NCBI RefSeq assembly: GCF_000720325.1 | Contig: NZ_JOJM01000001.1 | Span: 62,001 to 126,000, forward strand | DNA length: 64,000 nucleotides | Direction: 5' to 3' | Source: Streptomyces sp. NRRL B-1347 | GTDB lineage: Bacteria > Actinomycetota > Actinomycetes > Streptomycetales > Streptomycetaceae | Part shown: piece after piece, positions 16,858 to 25,383 of the stretch | How positions within the stretch are numbered: position 1 is the stretch's first letter | Layout of the letters: each line of letters begins with the position of its first letter | The notes under the pieces: model-generated | The model's database searches: none | Seen by the model: only the letters and a program-made list of their open reading frames with translations | Told to the model about the DNA's origin: nothing | Position numbers and translations under genes: made by a program

Positions 16858-18126
16858 ATGACGCTGCCCCACCCCTCCCCGACCGAAGCCGACCACGACC
16901 GGCGCAGGCTGCGCCAGTGGCTCGCGGGCGAGGCCCGCGCCGACGGCGTGGCCCGCCGCGACCTGCTGCGACTCGCGGCCGCCGCGGGCCTCGCGGCTTC
17001 CCTGCCGACCGCCTGGAACGCCCCGCGCGCGTACGCCGCCACCGCGCCGGGCATCGTCAAGGCGCTGCCCGACGACCTGTTCACAGTGCGCGGCACCAAC
17101 GCCGAGACGAAGTTCGAGGCCCTCGCGGCGACCGGCCACCTCACGCCCGCGTCCCACTTCTTCGTCCGCAACCACACCACGACGCCCCAACTCGCCGCCC
17201 ACGACTGGAAACTCACCGTCTGGGGCGACGGACTCACCAGCGGGCCAAAGGAGTTCACGCTCGCCGACCTCAAAGGGCTGCCGTCGACGACGCGCACCGC
17301 GTTCGTGGAGTGCGCGGGCAACGGCCGCAGCCTGTTCGCCACCCAGCAGGGCCAACAGGCCTCCGGCACGGCCTGGACGCTCGGCGCCATCGGCCAGGCG
17401 CGCTGGCGCGGCGTGCGCCTCGCCGACGTGCTGCGCCGGGCGGGCCTCGCCCGCGGCGCCGTGGACGTCATGCCCCGCGGCCTCGACGGCGACTACGTGA
17501 CGGCGGACGGCACGAACCTCGGCCCGGTGCGCCGCCCGCTGCCCCTCGCCAAGGCCCTGGACGACGTGCTCCTCGCGTACGAGATGAACGGCGAGCCGCT
17601 GCCCGCCGACCACGGCCACCCGGTGCGCGTCCTCGTGCCCTCCTGGATCGGCATCGCGTCCATCAAGTGGGTCGGCGACATCGAGGTCTCGGCGACCCCG
17701 CTCTACTCGCCCTGGAACACCGACTTCTACCGCCTCTTCGGCCCCGGCCACCCCGCGGGGGGCTCCGCGCCGCTCACCCGCCAGACCCTCAAGTCCGCCT
17801 TCGAACTGCCCTGGAACGCCCCCCTGGCCGCGCACGCCCGGCACTGCCTCACCGGGCGCGCCTGGTCCGGCGCGGCCGCCGTCGCCCGCGTCGACGTCAG
17901 CACCGACGGCGGCGCCACCTGGCACCCGGCCCGGCTGCGCGACGAGCCGCGCCGCGGCTCCTGGGTGCGCTGGAGCACGACCTGGCGCCCGCGCGCCACG
18001 GGCCCGGCCACGCTGCTCGCCCGCGCCACCGACGCGACCGGCCGCACCCAGCCGACCACGACGCCGCACAACACCCAGGGCTACCTTTTCGACGCGGTGG
18101 TACGGCACCCGGTGACGGTGGTGTGA
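16858..18126 (+). CDS. Sulfite oxidase-like molybdopterin enzyme, Tat-exported
   Basis: A 422-residue molybdenum-cofactor oxidoreductase of the sulfite oxidase/SorA/YedY superfamily. The N-terminus carries a twin-arginine-type signal (VARRDLLRLAAAAGLAASL, residues about 30-50). The Moco-ligating cysteine is Cys152 in FVECAGNGRS. Further family text is PLAKALDDVLLAYEMNGEPL (pterin domain), VLVPSWIGIASIKWV, and a C-terminal Ig-like dimerisation domain (ARVDVSTDGGATWHPARL). It likely oxidises sulfite to sulfate, or a related sulfoxide/thiol reaction, outside the cytoplasm. The Cys leader upstream fits control by sulfur or cysteine supply. No haem domain is present; an electron acceptor is not encoded nearby. 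Confidence 0.9.
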   Translation: MTLPHPSPTEADHDRRRLRQWLAGEARADGVARRDLLRLAAAAGLAASLPTAWNAPRAYAATAPGIVKALPDDLFTVRGTNAETKFEALAATGHLTPASHFFVRNHTTTPQLAAHDWKLTVWGDGLTSGPKEFTLADLKGLPSTTRTAFVECAGNGRSLFATQQGQQASGTAWTLGAIGQARWRGVRLADVLRRAGLARGAVDVMPRGLDGDYVTADGTNLGPVRRPLPLAKALDDVLLAYEMNGEPLPADHGHPVRVLVPSWIGIASIKWVGDIEVSATPLYSPWNTDFYRLFGPGHPAGGSAPLTRQTLKSAFELPWNAPLAAHARHCLTGRAWSGAAAVARVDVSTDGGATWHPARLRDEPRRGSWVRWSTTWRPRATGPATLLARATDATGRTQPTTTPHNTQGYLFDAVVRHPVTVV

Positions 18127-18133
18127 GCCGCCG

Positions 18134-19111
18134 TCAGCCCACCGGGCCCGCGCCGCGCCGTTCGTACGCCGCCACGGCCACCGCCAGGTCCTGCCACGCC
18201 ATCCCCGCCGACTTGAACAGGCGCGGCCGGTCCGCCGCGACCGGCACCTCACCCCGCACCAGCTCACCAAGGGTGTAAAGCTGTTGGGGATCGAAGGCGT
18301 GAGCGGCGACGGCCTGCACGATGTCGCCGCACTCGCGCAGCGCCACGGACCGGGCCTCGGCGACGACCGTGGCCCGGCCCACCAGCCGCTCGTCCACCTC
18401 GCGCGCGGCCGCCTCGTGCGAGCCGACCGCGGCGACGGCCGCGTGCGGCGCGAGCAGCGCGCTGTCGAACAGCGGCTCGCGCGCCGTCGTGCAGCAGCAC
18501 ACCACGTCGGCGTGCGCGACGTCCGCGGGCGTCGCGGCCGCCGCGGTGAGCCCCGCGCCCCGGCAGCGCTCCACGAACGCCGCGAGCCGCTCCCGGTCCC
18601 GGCCCACCACGTCCACGTGCGCGAGCCCGGGCCGCACCGCCCGCACCGCCTCCACGTGCCCCCACGCCTGCGGCCCCGTCCCGAACACCAGCAGCCGCTC
18701 GGCCCCGGGCACGGCCAGGCGCCGCAGCGCCGCCCCGGACACGGCGGGCGTGCGCAGCGACGTCAGCGCGATGCCGTCGAGCAGGGCCAGCGGGGTGTGG
18801 GTCGCCCCGTCGAGCAGCAGATACAGGCCCTGGACGCGAGGCAGCCCGCGCGCGGGATTGCCCGGCGTCACCGAGGCGACCTTCACACCCGCGTACGCCG
18901 TCGTGGCCGAGGGCATCAGGAGCAACTGCCCGCCCGGCACCCCGACCACGGCACGGGCGGGCTCCGCCTCCGGGTCGAGGCCGCCCCCGCAGAGCGCGGC
19001 CTCGACGGCATCGACGGCGACAGCCATCGGAACGAGCCGGGCTACGGCGTCGGCGTCGATGTGAAGGAGAGGATTTCCTGAAGGTTCTGCGGAGACCGGT
19101 AGCGGATTCAT
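18134..19111 (-). CDS. Ornithine cyclodeaminase/mu-crystallin family protein
   Basis: A 325-residue NAD(P)-binding protein. Family text includes LLMPSATTAYAGVKVASVTP, GIALTSLRTPAVSGAALRRL, and the Rossmann motif LLVFGTGPQAWGHVEAV. VRGEVPVAADRPRLFKSAGM near the C-terminus is the conserved OCD ending (FKSxGxAxxD). Members include ornithine cyclodeaminases (ornithine to proline), alanine dehydrogenases and imine reductases; the substrate here cannot be told. The ATG at 19111 is chosen by alignment to the family N-terminus. It is convergent with the molybdoenzyme with only seven bases between stops. Confidence 0.85.
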   Translation of the reverse strand: MNPLPVSAEPSGNPLLHIDADAVARLVPMAVAVDAVEAALCGGGLDPEAEPARAVVGVPGGQLLLMPSATTAYAGVKVASVTPGNPARGLPRVQGLYLLLDGATHTPLALLDGIALTSLRTPAVSGAALRRLAVPGAERLLVFGTGPQAWGHVEAVRAVRPGLAHVDVVGRDRERLAAFVERCRGAGLTAAAATPADVAHADVVCCCTTAREPLFDSALLAPHAAVAAVGSHEAAAREVDERLVGRATVVAEARSVALRECGDIVQAVAAHAFDPQQLYTLGELVRGEVPVAADRPRLFKSAGMAWQDLAVAVAAYERRGAGPVG

Positions 19112-19176
19112 CCCATGATCCTCACCGACGCCGGCACCCCGGAAACACCGCACGGGGCCGGGCAACAGCTCCCTGA

Positions 19177-19222
19177 GGAGCGCGGGGAACGGCGCGACCA
19201 GCCACAACAATCCCGCAGACGC
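19177..19222. repeat. Second copy of the dispersed 46-bp repeat
   Basis: This stretch matches 14581-14626 in about 40 of 46 positions (both contain CGCGGGGAAC and GCGCGACCAGCCAC). It lies in the divergent region between the cyclodeaminase homologue and pcaL. The long palindrome of the first copy is not preserved here, so it looks like a decayed half-element. Confidence 0.65.
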
Positions 19223-19349
19223 GCAAGCGCAGCCACCGGGCAGAGGGGAGGGCGGCCTCCCACCGGCGCGGAGGGCACCGGCGCGGAGGCCCGGCCCGGG
19301 CGCCGCCCCCGTCACTCGCCGCCGAAGGCGACTGGCTAGCGTGGAGCGG

Positions 19350-20645
19350 GTGAGTGAGAAGAAGAACCCTGCCCTCCAGTTCCGCTTCGACGGCCCGGAC
19401 GACGCTCCGGTCCTGGTCCTCGGACCGTCGCTCGGGACCACGTGGCACATGTGGGACCGGCAGGTGCCCGAGCTGAGCAAGCACTGGCGGGTGCTGCGCT
19501 TCGACATGCCAGGTCACGGCGGCGCCCCCGCGCACCCCGTGGAATCCGTCGGTGAGCTCGCCGCCCGCGTGCTCGCCACGCTCGACGAGGTCGGCGTGCA
19601 GCGCTTCGGCTACGCGGGCTGCTCGCTCGGCGGTGCCATCGGCGCCGAGCTGGCCCTCAGGAACCCCCAGCGGGTCGCCTCGCTCGCGCTCATCGCCACC
19701 TCGCCGCGGTTCGGCACCGCCGACGAGTGGCGCCAGCGCGGTGTGATCGTCCGCACCAACGGCCTCGACCCGGTCGCCAGGACCTCGCCCGAGCGCTGGT
19801 TCACGCCCGGCTTCGCCGCCGCCCAGCCCGCCATCACCGACTGGGCGGTGCAGATGGTGCGCACCACCGACCCCGGCTGCTACATCGCCGCCTGCGAGGC
19901 GCTCGCCGCCTTCGACGTCCGCGGCGAGCTCGGCAGCATAGGAGTGCCCACGCTGGTCCTCGTCGGCTCAGAGGACCAGGTGACCGGCCAGGGCGAGGCC
20001 CGCACGCTCGTCGCCGGCATCCCCGACGCCCGCCTCGCCGTGGTGCCCGGGGCGTCGCACCTGGCGCCCGTCGAGCAGCCCGCCGCGGTCACCGACCTGC
20101 TCGTCCGCCACTTCGGCAGCGCCTGGCAGGCCGCGCCGGACGTCGGCGCGACCGGCCAGCACGCGATCGCCGCGCCGCCCGTCAAGCCCGTGCTCGCCCC
20201 GCCGCCCGCCGCGCCCCCGGCCGAGATCGCGCCCGTGGAGCCGCCGCAGGAGCAGGGCGCGCGCCCGGACGCGTACGCCACGGGCATGAAGGTCCGCCGC
20301 GAGGTCCTCGGGGACGCGCACGTCGACCAGGCCCTGGCCGCCGCCGACGAGTTCTCGGAGGACTTCCAGGACCTCGTCACGCGCTACGCCTGGGGCGAGG
20401 TCTGGAGCCGACCCGGCCTCGACCGCCGCACCCGCAGCTGCGTCACGCTCACGGCCCTCGTCGCGGGCGGCCACCTGGAGGAGCTGGCCTTCCACATCCG
20501 GGCCGCGCTGCGCAACGGCCTGACCCCGCCCGACATCAAGGAGGTGCTGCTCCAGGCCGCCGTGTACTGCGGCGTGCCCGCGGCCAACAGCGCCTTCCGG
20601 GTCGCGCAGACGGTCATCCGCGAGGAAACGACACCCCAGGAGTAG
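19350..20645 (+). CDS. pcaL: PcaL: fused 3-oxoadipate enol-lactonase / 4-carboxymuconolactone decarboxylase
   Basis: About 431 residues in two domains. Residues 1-250 are an alpha/beta-hydrolase with oxyanion text LGPSLGTTWHMW, nucleophile elbow GYAGCSLGGAIG, and late His in GASHLAPVEQP (3-oxoadipate enol-lactone hydrolase, PcaD). After an Ala/Pro linker, residues about 305-430 are a carboxymuconolactone decarboxylase (GMKVRREVLGDAHVD, RTRSCVTLTALVAGGHLEELAFHIRAA in two blocks, CGVPAANSAF), PcaC. The fusion is known in actinomycetes and catalyses two successive beta-ketoadipate steps from protocatechuate. No other pca genes are next to it. GTG at 19350 (or 19341) is the start; a TAGCGT upstream hints at leaderless transcription. 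Confidence 0.92.
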   Translation: MSEKKNPALQFRFDGPDDAPVLVLGPSLGTTWHMWDRQVPELSKHWRVLRFDMPGHGGAPAHPVESVGELAARVLATLDEVGVQRFGYAGCSLGGAIGAELALRNPQRVASLALIATSPRFGTADEWRQRGVIVRTNGLDPVARTSPERWFTPGFAAAQPAITDWAVQMVRTTDPGCYIAACEALAAFDVRGELGSIGVPTLVLVGSEDQVTGQGEARTLVAGIPDARLAVVPGASHLAPVEQPAAVTDLLVRHFGSAWQAAPDVGATGQHAIAAPPVKPVLAPPPAAPPAEIAPVEPPQEQGARPDAYATGMKVRREVLGDAHVDQALAAADEFSEDFQDLVTRYAWGEVWSRPGLDRRTRSCVTLTALVAGGHLEELAFHIRAALRNGLTPPDIKEVLLQAAVYCGVPAANSAFRVAQTVIREETTPQE

Positions 20646-20699
20646 CGCGGGACCCCGCGGCGAGCAGGATGGGGACCACGGAACGGAGAAGGGGAATCC

Positions 20700-21368
20700 A
20701 TGACGACGGCCACCGGCAGCACCGGCAGCAGCGGCACCAAGCTCACGAAGCAGTCCCACGCGTGCGTGCGGCTCGAAAAGGAGGGCCGGACCCTCGTCAT
20801 CGACCCCGGGGGGTTCAGTGAGGCCGACGCGGCCGTCGGCGCCGACGCGATCCTCGTCACCCACGAGCACCCCGACCACTTCGACGAGGCCCGCCTGCGC
20901 GCCGCCATGGAGGCGAACCCGGCCGCCGGGATCTGGACCCTGGCGGCCGTCGCCGACCGGATCGCGGCGGCCTTCCCGGGCCGGGTGCACCGGGTCGGCC
21001 ACGGCGACGCGTTCACGGCCGCCGGGTTCGACGTGCGGGTCCACGGCGAACTGCACGCCGTGATCCACCCCGACCTCCCGCGCGTCACCAACGTCGGCTA
21101 CCTCGTGGACGGCTCCGTGTTCCACCCCGGCGACGCCCTCACCGTCCCCGACCACCCCGTGGACACCCTCCTGGTCCCGGTGATGGCCCCCTGGAACAAG
21201 ATCTCCGAGGTCATCGAGTACGTCCGCGAGGTCAAGCCGCAGCGCGCGTACGACGTCCACGACGCGCTGCTCACGGACCTGGCGCTGCCCATCTACGAAG
21301 GACACATCGGCCGGCTCGGCGGCACCGCGCACACGCGGCTCGCGCCGGGGGAGTCCGCGCGGGTGTGA
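20700..21368 (+). CDS. MBL-fold metal-dependent hydrolase
   Basis: A 222-residue metallo-beta-lactamase-fold protein of the UlaG-like/"beta-lactamase superfamily" type. The zinc-site motif is VTHEHPDHFDEA (HxHxDH). Further metal-ligand candidates are His in GELHAVIHP, Asp in VFHPGDALTVPD and a late His in YDVHDALLTD. The start follows GAGAAGGGG and fits. The N-terminal text SHACVRLEKEGRTLVIDPGG is typical of this subgroup. It is 54 bp after pcaL and in the same direction, so co-transcription is possible but not implied by function. Substrate unknown. Confidence 0.88.
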   Translation: MTTATGSTGSSGTKLTKQSHACVRLEKEGRTLVIDPGGFSEADAAVGADAILVTHEHPDHFDEARLRAAMEANPAAGIWTLAAVADRIAAAFPGRVHRVGHGDAFTAAGFDVRVHGELHAVIHPDLPRVTNVGYLVDGSVFHPGDALTVPDHPVDTLLVPVMAPWNKISEVIEYVREVKPQRAYDVHDALLTDLALPIYEGHIGRLGGTAHTRLAPGESARV

Positions 21369-21433
21369 CGTCCGCGCGGGTGTGGCCTCCGCCGGGCCGA
21401 CGGCTGTCAGACCCGGCAGGTAGGTTGTCCGTC

Positions 21434-22213
21434 ATGCGCATCGCGACCTGGAACGTGAACTCGATCACCGCACGCCTTCCCCGCCTCCTGGCCTGGCTGG
21501 AGAAGAGCGGCACGGACGTCCTGTGCGTCCAGGAGACCAAGTGCACCGCGGAGCAGTTCCCCACCGAAGCCCTGCGCGAGCTCGGCTACGAGTCGGCGGT
21601 CAACGCCACCGGCAGGTGGAACGGGGTCGCGCTGCTCTCCCGCGTGGGCCTGGAGGACGTCACCACCGGCCTGCCCGGCGGACCGGACTACGACGGCGCG
21701 CAGGAGCCCCGGTCCATCGCCGCCACCTGCGGCCCCCTGCGCGCCTGGTCGGTCTACGTGCCGAACGGCCGCGAGATCGACCACGCGCACTACGCCTACA
21801 AGCTCCAGTGGTTCGAGGCCCTCAAGGCCGCCGTCACCGCCGACGCCGCGGGCCCGCGCCCCTTCGCCGTCCTCGGTGACTACAACGTCGCGCCGACGGA
21901 CGACGACGTCTGGGACGTCGCCCGCTTCGAGGGCCTCACGCACGTCACGCCCGCCGAGCGCGCGGCCCTCGCCGCCCTCCGCGAGACCGGCCTCACGGAC
22001 GTCGTCCCCCGCCCCCTCAAGTACGACCACCCCTTCACCTACTGGGACTACCGCGAGCTGGGCTTCCCCAAGAACAAGGGCATGCGCATCGACCTGGTGT
22101 ACGGCAACGAGCCGTTCGCCAAGGCCGTGTCCGACGCGTACGTGGACCGCGAGGAGCGCAAGGGCAAGGGCGCGTCCGACCACGCCCCCGTGGTCGTGGA
22201 CCTCGACCTCTAG
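21434..22213 (+). CDS. xthA: Exodeoxyribonuclease III / AP endonuclease
   Basis: A 259-residue enzyme of the exonuclease III (EEP) family. It opens MRIATWNVNSITARLPRLLA with the metal-site Asn, then VLCVQETKC (catalytic Glu), GRWNGVALLSR, AVLGDYNVAPTDDDVWD (Asp and Asn of the active site), RIDLVYGN and the terminal catalytic ASDHAPVVVDL. It incises DNA at abasic sites and removes 3' blocks during base-excision repair in the cytoplasm. Length is normal. TAGGTT at 21421-21426 lies seven bases before the ATG with no ribosome site, suggesting a leaderless message. Confidence 0.96.
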   Translation: MRIATWNVNSITARLPRLLAWLEKSGTDVLCVQETKCTAEQFPTEALRELGYESAVNATGRWNGVALLSRVGLEDVTTGLPGGPDYDGAQEPRSIAATCGPLRAWSVYVPNGREIDHAHYAYKLQWFEALKAAVTADAAGPRPFAVLGDYNVAPTDDDVWDVARFEGLTHVTPAERAALAALRETGLTDVVPRPLKYDHPFTYWDYRELGFPKNKGMRIDLVYGNEPFAKAVSDAYVDREERKGKGASDHAPVVVDLDL

Positions 22214-22222
22214 GCCGCCGCC

Positions 22223-23995
22223 CTAGGGCCGGAGCGCCCCGAGCGGCACCGCCCCGGCCAGGGCGGCCAGGCCCGCGTCTCCGGGGTGCAGATGGTCGCC
22301 GCTGTCGTACTCCGGCAGCAGGCGCGAGGGCAGCGCCGGGTCGCGCAGCACCGCGTCGAAGTCGAGCACGGCGTCGAAGCCCGCGTCGCCGCGCCGCAGC
22401 GCCGCGTTCACCGCGCCCCGCTCCGCGTCGACGGCCGCCGTGCACCGGGCCTCCCCGGCGCACGGCACCAGCGTCGCCGCGACGACCCGCAGTCCCCGCG
22501 CGCGGGCGCGCGAGGCGATCTCCCGCAGACCGGCCACGACGTCCGCAGCGGGCGCCCCGGCCCGCAGGTCGTTGATGCCCTGGAAGACGACGACGGTGCG
22601 CGCGGAGGTCTGCGCCAGCACGTCCCGGTTGAGCCGGTGCAGCGCGCTGACGCCCCCGGTGTCGGTGGACACCCCGTCCCCGGGGTAGCGGTCGCCGACG
22701 ACGCGGTTGGCGGAGATGCCCTGGTTCAGGACGCCGAGGCGCGGCGCCCCCGGCTCCTCCAGGAGCCGCCGCGCCAGTACGTCGGGCCACCGCCGGTTCG
22801 TGTCGGGCGTCGAGCCGACCCCGTCCGTGATGGAGTCGCCCAGCAGCACCACCGACCCCGCCCCGTCCGCCACGTCGACCCCGGTGAGCAGCGGCCACGC
22901 CCGCACCGTGGAGGTGTACGCGGCCCCGGCCGCGTCCGCCGAGTGATCGCCCGGCTCACTCACGTACGAGGTCTGCAGGGCCTGGCTGTGCACCGGCGCC
23001 GCCGCCACCGTCCCCGGCAGATAGAAGCTGACGAGCAGGTCCGCGCCCGCGGGCACCGCGAACCGCACGGGGTCGCTGAACACCTGCGCCCCCGCGGGGA
23101 CCTCGGCCCCGCCCGCCCCGCCGAACGTCAGCGCCACGGGCGCGCCCCGCGCCCCCGCCCCCGCGCCCCGCACGGCGACGCTCGCGCTCCCGACGCGCAC
23201 GGGCGCCGAGGCGAACGTGTTGTCGAGCCGGATCCGCACCCGCGGCCCGCCCGCGCTGGTGTGCACCACGAGCCGCACGGTCCGGTCCGTCCACGGGCCC
23301 ACGCGCGCGTACCCGGCCGTCGACGCCGACCAGGTCCCCGTCCACCCCGTGGCGCGCGCCCGTACCGACAGGGCGAAGACGTGCAGGTCGGCGGCGCCGG
23401 GGTCACCGGGAAGGCGCACCGACGCCACCTCGCGCCCGCGCGCGAGCGGCACGGTGACGACGTACAGCCGTGCCTTCTCGGCGCGTTGCCCGCCCGGCGT
23501 GTTGACGTGCGGCAGGGCGACGGACTTGGTGGCGAGCGGTCCGGTGCGCCAGTCGGGAGCGGTCAGGCGGTACGTGGTGCGCGACCCGTCGCCGTACCGC
23601 ACGGTGCCGATGCCACGCGCCTCGCCGCCGGTGCCCGCCACCAGGAAGGCGAGCGCGTCACCGCGCCCGCGCAGCCGCACCCACTGCCCGTCGGCCCGTA
23701 CGTTGTCCGGCTCGCCCGCGCGCGTGTCCGGCCAGCTGAGGCGCGCGCCCTCAACTCCCAGTGCGCGCCCGGGAGTCCACCCGGCCGCCGCCAGGTCCGA
23801 CGCGGACAGTGAGGCGCCCGCGCCGTCGAAGTCCGCGCCGTCGGGCCGCGCGTCGTCGCTGACGGCCTTGTTGTCGAAGAGCCGCTCCAGGGGGAGCGGC
23901 CCGGGTCCGTGCGGCGCGGCCCCGGCGGCGCCCACGGGGGCCAGACCTCCCAGGAGTGCGAGAACGACGGCGGCACCCCAGACGCGTCGGCGCAC
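22223..23995 (-). CDS. Secreted SGNH/GDSL hydrolase
   Basis: A 590-residue exported esterase. A signal peptide (VWGAAVVLALLGGLAPVGA, cleavage near GAA-AP) precedes a large N-terminal region of beta-rich character that contains a predicted carbohydrate- or lipid-associated module (TWSASTAGYARVGPWTDRTV, then VRIRLDNTFASAPVRVG). The catalytic SGNH domain is at residues about 385-590: block I VVLLGDSITDGVG (Ser), block III GINDLR (Asn), and block V DSGDHLHPGDAG (Asp/His). This is the usual layout of large Streptomyces SGNH proteins acting on acetylated sugars or lipids outside the cell. GTG start with GGGGAAGGGG upstream. It is convergent with xthA with nine bases between stops. Confidence 0.9.
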   Translation of the reverse strand: MRRRVWGAAVVLALLGGLAPVGAAGAAPHGPGPLPLERLFDNKAVSDDARPDGADFDGAGASLSASDLAAAGWTPGRALGVEGARLSWPDTRAGEPDNVRADGQWVRLRGRGDALAFLVAGTGGEARGIGTVRYGDGSRTTYRLTAPDWRTGPLATKSVALPHVNTPGGQRAEKARLYVVTVPLARGREVASVRLPGDPGAADLHVFALSVRARATGWTGTWSASTAGYARVGPWTDRTVRLVVHTSAGGPRVRIRLDNTFASAPVRVGSASVAVRGAGAGARGAPVALTFGGAGGAEVPAGAQVFSDPVRFAVPAGADLLVSFYLPGTVAAAPVHSQALQTSYVSEPGDHSADAAGAAYTSTVRAWPLLTGVDVADGAGSVVLLGDSITDGVGSTPDTNRRWPDVLARRLLEEPGAPRLGVLNQGISANRVVGDRYPGDGVSTDTGGVSALHRLNRDVLAQTSARTVVVFQGINDLRAGAPAADVVAGLREIASRARARGLRVVAATLVPCAGEARCTAAVDAERGAVNAALRRGDAGFDAVLDFDAVLRDPALPSRLLPEYDSGDHLHPGDAGLAALAGAVPLGALRP

Positions 23996-24204
23996 GACGG
24001 CCCCTTCCCCGAGCCTCGGTGTTCCCCGGTGTTCCCTGGTGTTCCCTGGTATGACAGGTGGCGCGCCCTGAAGCTAAGGAGCCGTCAGGTGCCAGTCAAG
24101 ACGGCGACCGTGCGCGTCACCCCGTCGGTGAGCCGCCGTCACCGTCCGGACGGAGTCGGGCACCCCTGCCGTCGCCCCCCGAACCCCTTTGCCAGGATGG
24201 GCCC

Positions 24205-24648
24205 ATGCATCTTTACGATGAGCGCCTGAGTGTCCCGGTCGCGTGGTGGTTCCTCGTCGTGCTGGGCGGGGGGCTGTTCGCCGCGCTGCTGCTGCCGCTC
24301 GGCCCCGTGGCCGCCGGATTCGGCCTCGTCCTCGTCGTCGCCGTCTTCGGCCCGCTCGTGCACCGGTACGGCTCGGCGCGCATCGTCGTGACGCCGGGCA
24401 CGCTCGTCGCGGGGGGCCGGGCGATCCCCATCGACGAGCTCGGCACCACCGAGATCCTGGACGCGGGGGAGGCCTTCGAGTGGCGCACCCGCAAGGCGAA
24501 CGCGTACGCGCACCTGCTGCTGCGCAGCTATGTGCCGACCGCGCTGCGCGTGGAGCTGCGGGGGCCGCACCACACCGCGCCCTATCTGTACCTCTCGACG
24601 CGCCGTCCGATGAACCTGGCCACGATCCTCGCCTTCACCCGCCGCTGA
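24205..24648 (+). CDS. DUF3093 family membrane protein
   Basis: A 147-residue protein starting MHLYDERLSVPVAWWFLVVL, the characteristic opening of actinobacterial DUF3093 proteins. Two hydrophobic helices (VAWWFLVVLGGGLFAALLL and AAGFGLVLVVAVFGPLVH) are followed by a cytoplasmic beta-rich domain (ARIVVTPGTLVAGGRAIPID, YLYLSTRRPMNLATILA). The ATG follows AGGATGG. Function of the family is not known; in many actinobacteria it is encoded near dut or DUF3159 genes, which are not seen here. Confidence 0.85.
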   Translation: MHLYDERLSVPVAWWFLVVLGGGLFAALLLPLGPVAAGFGLVLVVAVFGPLVHRYGSARIVVTPGTLVAGGRAIPIDELGTTEILDAGEAFEWRTRKANAYAHLLLRSYVPTALRVELRGPHHTAPYLYLSTRRPMNLATILAFTRR

Positions 24649-24818
24649 ACGCCCGCGCCGGCGGCGCCGCGTACGGCACCCGTCGCGGGCACGACACGTG
24701 CGCCACATGAGCCAAGCGGAGTGATTCGCCTGATTCCGTGATCAACTGCCGCAAGATACATTCCTTGGAATGCGCAGCCGCCGTCCGATCGCTCGGGCGC
24801 CCCACGGAGAGGCCGGTC

Positions 24819-25259
24819 ATGAACATTCCGTTCCTGGACAAGTGGCGCAAGCGGCACGCGGGCGGACCGGGGCTGAAGCTCGCCGCCGCCTTCGAGGCCG
24901 ATCCGGAGGGGGTGGCCGAGCTGTTCTCGGAGTGCGAGCTGCTGCGCTCCCAGGCGGCCCGCGCCGGGCTCGAACTGGACGACAGCCCCGCGTCGTTGGC
25001 CGCGCTCGACCAGCTCACGCCGCGCTGGCGGGAGGACCCCGAGACCCTGCCCTGGCTCGGCAACGACGCGGGCCTCTACCTCGGCACGGTCATCGTCCGC
25101 ACCGTGCCCGGCGCCGTGTGGCACGTCCTGCCGGGCGGCACGCCCGTCGTCCGGCTGCCCTCGGGCCGGGAGCTCCAGGTGGTCGCCGCGGGCCTCGACT
25201 GGGCCGTCCAGGGCACCCCCGAGCTGTCCCAGATGTACGCCGAGACCTCCGAGACATAG
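24819..25259 (+). CDS. Hypothetical protein, DUF6278-like
   Basis: A 146-residue soluble protein beginning MNIPFLDKWRKRHAGGPGLK, started at an ATG with a strong GGAGAGG site; the frame is open further upstream but lacks a site there. It contains LAAAFEADPEGVAELFSECE, WREDPETLPWLGNDAGLYLG and GREVQ-like text ending in a Tyr/Glu-rich tail (SQMYAETSET). This resembles Streptomyces proteins annotated DUF6278. No enzyme motif is visible. It lies 125 bp upstream of the gluABCD operon, with no evident relation. Confidence 0.75.
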   Translation: MNIPFLDKWRKRHAGGPGLKLAAAFEADPEGVAELFSECELLRSQAARAGLELDDSPASLAALDQLTPRWREDPETLPWLGNDAGLYLGTVIVRTVPGAVWHVLPGGTPVVRLPSGRELQVVAAGLDWAVQGTPELSQMYAETSET

Positions 25260-25383
25260 CCATGCGGTGAACACCCGGTCTCAAATACGGTTAATGCCCG
25301 TAAGTGCGTGTCGTCCCATAAGTCCAGTTTTGCCGTGGATAGTTTGCGCGGACCGACACAGCTGAGAGTGGGCAGGTCTGGGC

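Noticed and set aside
24738..24818. N-terminal extension of the DUF6278-like protein from ATG 24738
   Set aside because: The ATG at 24819 has a much better ribosome binding site and the upstream residues look unstructured.
25260..25383. GlnR-type box upstream of gluA (GTTAA and GTAAG near 25287)
   Set aside because: The half-sites are five, not six, bases apart and match the consensus poorly.
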